Source: SAR202 cluster bacterium Io17-Chloro-G7 (GTDB taxonomy: Bacteria > Chloroflexota > Dehalococcoidia > UBA3495). From it: 10,194 bases of DNA. Shown here in pieces: positions 6,231-10,194 of the stretch; position 1 is the first letter of the stretch; every line of letters starts with the position of its first letter. The position numbers were made by a program, and so were the translations under genes. The stretch spans positions 1-10,194 of the forward strand of contig MUCU01000066.1 in NCBI GenBank assembly GCA_002817055.1, in the 5' to 3' direction. The notes beneath the pieces were generated by a model. That model had not been told where the DNA came from, ran no database searches, and was given only the letters and a program-made list of their open reading frames with translations.

Positions 6231-6968
6231 ATGGTCACGACATCGGCTAATATCCAGTCAGAAATGATGCAATATTCCAGCCAAGACGGGACTCAAATCG
6301 ACGCCTACTTGAGTCAGCCAGCCACTCCTGGGAGCTATCCGGGTGTGATAGTCACCATGGAAGGAATGGGACTTGAGGACCACATGAAGGAATTAACCCG
6401 GCGTTTTGCCGAGGAAGGCTACATTGCCATTGCCCCGGACCTGTACACCAGGGAAGGAAGACCCGCCCCTGAGAAGGTGCTGGAAGTACTCTTCTCCGTG
6501 CCGGATTCACAGACCATGGCGGACTTGGAAGGCGCCGCCACCTACCTAAAGAGCCACGCTCACGCCAACAACAAAGTAGGAATAATTGGCTTTTGCTCCG
6601 GTGGTCGCTACACGCTGATGTTCGCTTGCACCAGCAGCAACGTGAACGCTGCGGTCGATTCCGCTGGGGGTCACATTATCCCCGACGAAAATACCGCAGC
6701 CCGACCCGTGGGAGTAATCGACATGATAGCGGACCTGTCGTGTCCGCTGCTGGGGATTTTCGGCGAGGAGGACGGAAACCCCTCTCCGGACCATGCGGCC
6801 CGCTTGAAAGAAGAGTTGGACAAGCACGGCAAAACCTACGAATACAAAATGTACGCAAACGCCGGCCACGCTTTCTTTGCCGACTACCGACCTTCCTACC
6901 GAGCCGCACCCGCCCAAGACATGTGGCACCGGGTCCTACTGTTCTATGAGAAGTATCTAAAGAACTAG
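6231..6968 (+). CDS. Dienelactone hydrolase family protein (alpha/beta hydrolase)
   Basis: The 245 residues have the dienelactone hydrolase fold, whose type enzyme opens dienelactone to maleylacetate in chloroaromatic breakdown. The triad is visible: C122 in GFCSGGR, D181 in GEEDGNPSPD and H213 in AGHAFF. E44 in MEGMGL stands where the family's active-site glutamate normally activates the cysteine. The segment RFAEEGYIAIAPDLY (58-72) is also typical. The length fits the usual 230-250. No signal peptide is seen, so it is cytoplasmic. GAGG eight bases before the ATG supports the start. It is followed after 130 bases by a cupin gene on the same strand. The last codons are copied downstream by a 43-bp tandem duplication. 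The cysteine nucleophile separates it from ordinary serine esterases, but the actual ester or lactone substrate cannot be read from the sequence. Confidence 0.92.
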   Translation: MVTTSANIQSEMMQYSSQDGTQIDAYLSQPATPGSYPGVIVTMEGMGLEDHMKELTRRFAEEGYIAIAPDLYTREGRPAPEKVLEVLFSVPDSQTMADLEGAATYLKSHAHANNKVGIIGFCSGGRYTLMFACTSSNVNAAVDSAGGHIIPDENTAARPVGVIDMIADLSCPLLGIFGEEDGNPSPDHAARLKEELDKHGKTYEYKMYANAGHAFFADYRPSYRAAPAQDMWHRVLLFYEKYLKN

Positions 6969-7028
6969 GGCAGTGGCTGTACCGATCGATGAGAAGTATC
7001 TAAAGAACTAGGGCAGCGGCCGTACCGA
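6943..7028 (+). repeat. 43-bp tandem duplication overlapping the end of the hydrolase gene
   Basis: Unit 1 (6943-6985) carries the last codons of the hydrolase and its TAG; unit 2 (6986-7028) repeats it outside the gene. They differ at three positions (6945/6988, 6974/7017, 6978/7021), so 40 of 43 bases agree. The high identity suggests a fairly recent duplication. The second copy of the stop-codon region is non-functional because the gene already ends in unit 1. Confidence 0.93.
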
Positions 7029-7046
7029 CGAAAGAGGGTCATCTCT

Positions 7047-7067
7047 ACGCAATTTAGTGAATTGCGT
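7047..7067. promoter_or_regulatory. Perfect 8-bp inverted repeat before the cupin gene
   Basis: ACGCAATT (7047-7054), spacer TAGTG, AATTGCGT (7060-7067). It ends 31 bases before the cupin ATG and 20 before its GGAG. The size and odd spacer fit an operator for a dimeric regulator, or a hairpin in the hydrolase-cupin transcript. No T-run follows, so it is not an intrinsic terminator. Confidence 0.5.
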
Positions 7068-7098
7068 GCGGGAGAATAACGCCAACCGGAGTTAAACT

Positions 7099-7452
7099 AT
7101 GCCGATAATTCATTATTCCGACGCCGAATCCGCAGAAGGTTATCCCGGAGTCACCCGGGCAGTTCTGATCGATGACCGCAACGGTTCGCAATCTCTTTAC
7201 ATTGCTCACTTGACCATCGTCCCTGGTGGAACTGTCGGCACCCACATCCACCCCGATACCGAAGAAGCCATGACCATTGTTGAAGGGAACCTGGAGGCAA
7301 TACTGGGGGACGAGATAGTGACCCTCAGACCCGGAGACACGGTGTTGGCGCCAGCCGGGGTGAAACACGGGTTCGTAAACCGGTCCCAGTCCAATGCCGC
7401 CTTGGTGGCCGCCTTTCCCCAGACCAGTTTCGAGCGGGTGATGGTAGACTAG
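7099..7452 (+). CDS. Small single-domain cupin protein
   Basis: The 117-residue product is one cupin barrel. Motif 1 runs G44-TVGTHIHPDTEEAMTIVEG-64, with H49, H51 and E55 (or E56) as metal ligands. Motif 2 runs G79-DTVLAPAGVKHGFVN-94, with H90 as the fourth ligand. All the usual ligands are present, so it probably binds Fe, Mn or Zn. Such small cupins serve as dioxygenases, isomerases or binding proteins, and the family cannot be narrowed from the sequence. The protein is cytoplasmic. GGAG seven bases before the ATG supports the start. It lies downstream of the dienelactone hydrolase-like gene and is probably co-transcribed with it, unless the inverted repeat at 7047-7067 gives it its own control. 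Its stop is 8 bases from that of the convergent aminotransferase gene. Confidence 0.88.
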   Translation: MPIIHYSDAESAEGYPGVTRAVLIDDRNGSQSLYIAHLTIVPGGTVGTHIHPDTEEAMTIVEGNLEAILGDEIVTLRPGDTVLAPAGVKHGFVNRSQSNAALVAAFPQTSFERVMVD

Positions 7453-7460
7453 GGCCCCGG

Positions 7461-8621
7461 TTACACCAGACCCTTTAAGGCATCGACCACCTGCTCCACC
7501 TCTTCCTCGGTGTTGAAAAAATGGAGCGAAATCCGCAGTCCCGGCGGGAAGGCGACCGGGCGGCAAACAATGCGGTGCTCCTGCCACAGCCGGTTAACCG
7601 CCTCCACGGGCGTCATGCCGTCAATAGTTAGTGAGACTAGACCGGTGGAGTCTTGGCGGTCCAAAGGCGATAGTAGATTGATTCCGGAAACGCCCACCAG
7701 GGCTTGTTTCATGATGGTGGAAAGGTCTAAGTTTCTCTCTTCGATGGCCTCCATTCCAGCGTCGTTAATAAACTTGATAGCCTCCAATGTCCCTGCCTGC
7801 AAAGCCACGCTGGTTGACGTCAATAGAAACTTGTCCATGCTCTCGGTATTGGGCTCAAATGCATAGGGGTTCCCGGGCGACAGCGCTGACCGACCCGCCA
7901 CAAAGGTGGGTTGCACTCGGTTTATCAAGTCCTGCCGAATGTACAGGGCGCCTACGCCCTCGGGTCCCAAAAGCCATTTTTGCCCAGGAATCGAGTAGAA
8001 ATCGCAGTCCAGGTCCTTCATATCCAAGGCTATGTGTCCCGCCGATTGAGCGCCGTCCAGCAGCATTAATATCCCACGGTTCTTGGTGATTTGCCTTATT
8101 TCTTTGACCGGCATCCTCAAACCGGTGGAATACTCGACGTGGCTTAGGAAAACAAGCTTGGTCCGGTCGGTGATGGCATCCGAGATTTTTTGGAGGATGC
8201 TCTCCCGGTTCTCATTGGGGTCAAACTGCAGTACTTTGACGACCGCCCCATGGCGGTGCTGCTGATAATAGCTGGGAATGAGCACCGAGCTATGTTCCAA
8301 ATCGCAGGTCATGATCTCGTCGCCCTCTTCCCAACTTAGCCCATTCATCACGATATTCAGGCCCTCGGTGGTATTGCGGGTGACGCAGACCTCGTCAACC
8401 GATGCGTTCAACAAAGCGGCCATGGCTTCTTCGACTTGGGCTTGAATGTCTCTACCCGCCTGATATACCTCAGGGCTGGTAGGACCTTGAGTCATTTCTA
8501 AATCCAGCCGCTGTTTTATGGCATTGACCACCGGGACCGGCGAAGGCCCGGACCAGCCGGTGTTGACGTAGGTCATTTGTTGGCAGACCGGAAACTGGTC
8601 CCGTATTTTTACTACATCCAT
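7461..8621 (-). CDS. PLP-dependent aminotransferase class V family protein
   Basis: The 386 residues form a fold-type I PLP enzyme of the class V (cysteine desulfurase / isopenicillin N epimerase) group. Seen in order: YVNTGWSGPSP (18-28), TRNTTEGLN (81-89), cofactor-stacking histidine H110 in LEHSSV, D189 in LLDGAQSAGH (PLP pyridine-nitrogen contact), and K215 in IPGQKWLLGPEGVG as the Schiff-base lysine. The C-terminal small domain has GLRISLHFFNTEEEV (361-375). The loop that carries the catalytic cysteine in SufS/IscS (RxGHHC-like) is replaced by CRPVAFPPG, so a true cysteine desulfurase is unlikely; an epimerase, lyase or transaminase of unknown substrate fits better. It is cytoplasmic. 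GGAG eight bases before the ATG supports the start. The gene lies downstream of the NIPSNAP terminator, so it should have its own promoter, which I cannot place with confidence. Confidence 0.92.
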   Translation of the reverse strand: MDVVKIRDQFPVCQQMTYVNTGWSGPSPVPVVNAIKQRLDLEMTQGPTSPEVYQAGRDIQAQVEEAMAALLNASVDEVCVTRNTTEGLNIVMNGLSWEEGDEIMTCDLEHSSVLIPSYYQQHRHGAVVKVLQFDPNENRESILQKISDAITDRTKLVFLSHVEYSTGLRMPVKEIRQITKNRGILMLLDGAQSAGHIALDMKDLDCDFYSIPGQKWLLGPEGVGALYIRQDLINRVQPTFVAGRSALSPGNPYAFEPNTESMDKFLLTSTSVALQAGTLEAIKFINDAGMEAIEERNLDLSTIMKQALVGVSGINLLSPLDRQDSTGLVSLTIDGMTPVEAVNRLWQEHRIVCRPVAFPPGLRISLHFFNTEEEVEQVVDALKGLV

Positions 8622-8665
8622 GATTCTCTCTCCGGGCGTCCGCTGATTTTCAACCGTTCACTAAA

Positions 8666-8705
8666 TCTAAAAATCCCCTTGACCCCGTGCGGGGTCAGGG
8701 GATTT
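8666..8705 (-). terminator. Strong intrinsic terminator after the NIPSNAP gene
   Basis: AAATCCCC plus GACCCC (8671-8686), loop GTGC, then GGGGTC plus GGGGATTT (8691-8705) form a GC-rich stem of about 15 bp with one bulge. Read on the minus strand the stem runs into GATTTTTAG, a T-run. It lies 39 bases past the NIPSNAP stop codon and ahead of the aminotransferase gene, so it separates the two units. Confidence 0.8.
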
Positions 8706-8743
8706 GATCAAGCTAGACTAAGTGCTTGGGATTCCCACTCGGT

Positions 8744-9397
8744 TTACCGGGGAGAATAGGGTGTCAGGCGCATAATCGAGTGACGGCTCTCCCGTACCAG
8801 GGCGCCATCCTTTTCCGATTCCGCTCGCGCTTTCTGCCAATCCGGGTCGGCGCCAAATGCTGCCCATCCCTTTTCCCGGTCTCCCACGCTGTCGTAGCCC
8901 AGCATATAGACCAACCGGTTGCTGGTGCCGACCAACTCGGTCCAATAGGCTATGTTTTCGATGCCATGCTTCTCGAACAGAGGCATGGTGTGGTTCGAAA
9001 AACGGTTGTGGAGTGCCGGCAGCTTGCCGGGCATTGCGTCATAAACCCGGAGTTCCTGCACTTTAGAGGACAACTGGGGCTCCGGCGAGTAAGGGGTAGC
9101 CTGCATGAATGAGTTGTAGACCTTAGCCACCAACGGGCCGTCAACCTCGGTCTCGGCGAAATCCGCCAACCGTTTCTGATCGGCTCCGAAAGCCTTGAAT
9201 TTCTTTTCCCGGTCAGCCATGTCGTCAAAGGTCAGAATGTAGGTCATTTGATTGCTGGTGCCGATCTCGTCGGTCCAAAATCCCATCATCCCAATCTCGT
9301 ACTGCTTAAAATAATCAATGGTTATGTTGGCAAAGCGGTCGTTGATCGCCCCAAGTTTCCCCGGCACCGCAGTATAAACCCGGTTCTCGTATAGCAT
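8744..9397 (-). CDS. NIPSNAP family protein with two tandem domains
   Basis: The 217-residue product is two copies of a roughly 105-residue NIPSNAP (ferredoxin-like, dimeric alpha-beta barrel type) domain. Copy 1 (1-105) has YTAVPGKL, FWTDEIGTSN, DREKKFKAFGAD and TPYSP; copy 2 (112-217) has YDAMPGKL, YWTELVGTSN, DREKGWAAFGADPDW and TPYSP. Copy 2 is nearer the classic family pattern (LHNRFSNHTMPLFEKHGI, 129-146). The molecular role of bacterial NIPSNAP proteins is poorly known; the fold recalls small monooxygenases and isomerases of unstable metabolites. It is cytoplasmic, with no signal peptide. The GAGGTG just before the ATG supports the start. It follows the VOC gene by 53 bases on the same strand, with almost the same ribosome-binding leader, and the two are probably one transcript ending at the 8666-8705 terminator. 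Confidence 0.9.
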   Translation of the reverse strand: MLYENRVYTAVPGKLGAINDRFANITIDYFKQYEIGMMGFWTDEIGTSNQMTYILTFDDMADREKKFKAFGADQKRLADFAETEVDGPLVAKVYNSFMQATPYSPEPQLSSKVQELRVYDAMPGKLPALHNRFSNHTMPLFEKHGIENIAYWTELVGTSNRLVYMLGYDSVGDREKGWAAFGADPDWQKARAESEKDGALVRESRHSIMRLTPYSPR

Positions 9398-9450
9398 TTA
9401 GCACCTCGTTAACATTTTTTACGCCAAAGTTGAAGGTATCAAGACCAAGT

Positions 9451-9810
9451 CTACTTATCCAACTCCAAGACTTCGAGCTGAACCCCGTCCGGGCCCTCGA
9501 AGAAGCAAACCCTTCGGCCATTGCCTACCTGGGTTTCTTCCAAAATGCGGGCTCCGTTGGCTTTGAGATCCGCAACTACATTGTCCAAGTCATCCGTGTC
9601 GATGGCTATGTGCTCTATCCCGTAGACTTGGTCGCGGGTCTGGCTCTCAATATGCTTCGTCACATTGATGCTCAGTCCGTGCAAGTCTAAACGGAAGCCG
9701 CTGTCGCCGGCTTTGCCAACGATCATTGCGCCCAAGGTGTCCACGTAAAACTTGGCGGTTGCCTCCGGGTCTGGGGTCTTCAGGTGGATGTGGTTCATCT
9801 TGAAGGACAT
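9451..9810 (-). CDS. VOC family (glyoxalase / bleomycin-resistance / dioxygenase superfamily) protein
   Basis: The 119-residue product is a single vicinal-oxygen-chelate unit made of two beta-alpha-beta-beta-beta modules. Module 1 begins with MNHIHLKTPDPEATAKFYVDTLG (5-27) and module 2 with GIEHIAIDTDDLDNVVADLKANG (64-86), ending FFEGPDGVQLEVLEL (103-117). Likely metal ligands are H7 or H9, H67 and E113. Such short proteins work as homodimers and include glyoxalases, epimerases, ring-cleaving dioxygenases and drug-binding proteins; nothing here selects one. It is cytoplasmic. GAGGTG just before the ATG supports the start. It is the first gene of the pair with the NIPSNAP gene, and a likely promoter lies 39-68 bases upstream of the start codon. 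Confidence 0.9.
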   Translation of the reverse strand: MSFKMNHIHLKTPDPEATAKFYVDTLGAMIVGKAGDSGFRLDLHGLSINVTKHIESQTRDQVYGIEHIAIDTDDLDNVVADLKANGARILEETQVGNGRRVCFFEGPDGVQLEVLELDK

Positions 9811-9848
9811 TATGCACCTCGCTATATTGTGGATTGGCCCCCACGGGA

Positions 9849-9878
9849 ATTCTAATTACCTGAGATTGATTGCGCCAA
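9849..9878 (-). promoter_or_regulatory. Putative promoter of the VOC-NIPSNAP pair
   Basis: On the minus strand TTGGCG (9878-9873) and TAGAAT (9854-9849) stand 18 bases apart. The -10 matches five of six consensus bases; the -35 is weaker. Two copies of CGATTAG (plus strand 9882-9888 and 9899-9905, period 17) lie immediately upstream and could bind a regulator. Confidence 0.35.
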
Positions 9879-10103
9879 CATCGATTAGGCACCAATTCCG
9901 ATTAGACGATAGTAAAGGCGGCTGGCCGTGTCCAGCCTCGTCCTACCCAGTAACTAGGGGGAGAATAGTCCAACAGCAAGCTCTAGTCAAGCCAATCGCA
10001 TGTACTGTAGCGCCACGGGAAACAACGGCTGAATCTCGGGCGTTGGCGCAATCCCGTCCTGCGTTCCGGTCCTACAATTTAGTCATAAATAAAGGCAACT
10101 ATT

Positions 10104-10137
10104 CCTCGCCGGGCGGCGGGGTTTCGTCAGTTTTTTT
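10104..10137 (+). terminator. Terminator- or attenuator-like hairpin with T-run
   Basis: CCTCGCC (10104-10110), loop GGGC, GGCGGGG (10115-10121) form a 7-bp stem with one G-T pair, followed nine bases later by seven T's (10131-10137). There is no plus-strand gene upstream to terminate (the nearest coding unit is on the other strand), so a leader attenuator for a gene to the right is possible. Confidence 0.4.
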
Positions 10138-10178
10138 CGTATCCCTGGTATCCTTCATATACAAGGAGGGCGGCCCAA

Positions 10179-10194
10179 TTGCCCTACCCCGTCA
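10179..10194 (+). CDS. Possible start of a gene leaving the right edge (partial)
   Basis: AAGGAGG at 10163-10169 is a near-perfect Shine-Dalgarno sequence. Nine bases later comes TTG at 10179, opening a frame reading MPYPV up to the window edge. No other start stands at a workable distance. Only five codons are visible, so the product is unknown and the call rests on the ribosome binding site alone. Confidence 0.35.

Larger units (their letters stand above)
9811..10178. other. Non-coding right-hand region
   Basis: No gene is recognisable here. It holds the VOC promoter, the CGATTAG direct repeats, a 6-bp hairpin GGCTGG/CCAGCC (9920-9937), a -10-like TACAAT on the plus strand (10073-10078, without a good -35), and the hairpin with T-run at 10104-10137. 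The plus-strand elements at the end look like the leader of a gene starting at the window edge. Confidence 0.5.

Noticed and set aside
7054..7587. A 177-codon minus-strand open frame
   Set aside because: It is antisense to the cupin gene, which has complete metal motifs, and overlaps the end of the aminotransferase gene.
7461..8621. Cysteine desulfurase (sufS/iscS)
   Set aside because: The catalytic cysteine loop is missing and no Fe-S assembly genes are nearby.
10085..10140. Possible c-di-GMP-I type riboswitch suggested by AAAGGCAAC
   Set aside because: The second conserved half (GGACGCAAAGCC-like) and the P2/P3 architecture are absent; only a hairpin with T-run can be supported.

Overview
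This 10.2 kb window has moderate-to-high GC and carries nine recognisable protein genes, most on the minus strand, plus one short orphan DNA-binding gene that looks truncated. No gene identifies the organism. The mix of families (PuuE-type deacetylase, NHL/PAL-like propeller, S9 peptidase, class V aminotransferase, NIPSNAP, VOC, cupin, dienelactone hydrolase) and the dispersed palindrome reading CHSxxSEES suggest an environmental Chloroflexota of the SAR202/Dehalococcoidia type. That is inference only, with low-to-moderate confidence.

Left block (463-3997, minus strand). Three genes lie head to tail with gaps of 78 and 115 bases, each with a good ribosome binding site. They are an S9-family serine peptidase, a ureidoglycolate lyase (AllA family) and an NHL propeller resembling peptidyl-hydroxyglycine amidating lyase (PAL). 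Divergent from them across a 384-base control region is a PuuE-type allantoinase (4382-5272). Allantoinase plus ureidoglycolate lyase points to ureide (purine-breakdown) catabolism. The enzyme that links them (allantoicase, or allantoate amidohydrolase with its partner enzymes) is not in the window. AllA and PAL do the same kind of chemistry, splitting a carbinolamide to release glyoxylate, so their pairing is the most interesting biological theme here.

Middle (5273-6230). A nested inverted repeat of the dispersed 'cattctga...gcgaagaatc' type is followed by a short LuxR/NarL-type HTH domain without its receiver domain, then about 390 non-coding bases with a likely operator and promoter.

Right block. 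A dienelactone hydrolase-like gene and a cupin gene run on the plus strand. They are separated by a 43-bp tandem duplication that copies the 3' end of the hydrolase gene, and by a perfect 8-bp inverted repeat. They converge, 8 bases apart, on a minus-strand class V aminotransferase. Upstream of that, a minus-strand pair (VOC protein, then tandem NIPSNAP protein) ends in a strong hairpin terminator. The last 384 bases hold a likely promoter for that pair, and at the extreme right a hairpin with a T-run followed by AAGGAGG and a TTG, possibly the start of a gene leaving the window.

I found no tRNA, rRNA, CRISPR array, transposase or recognisable defence system.
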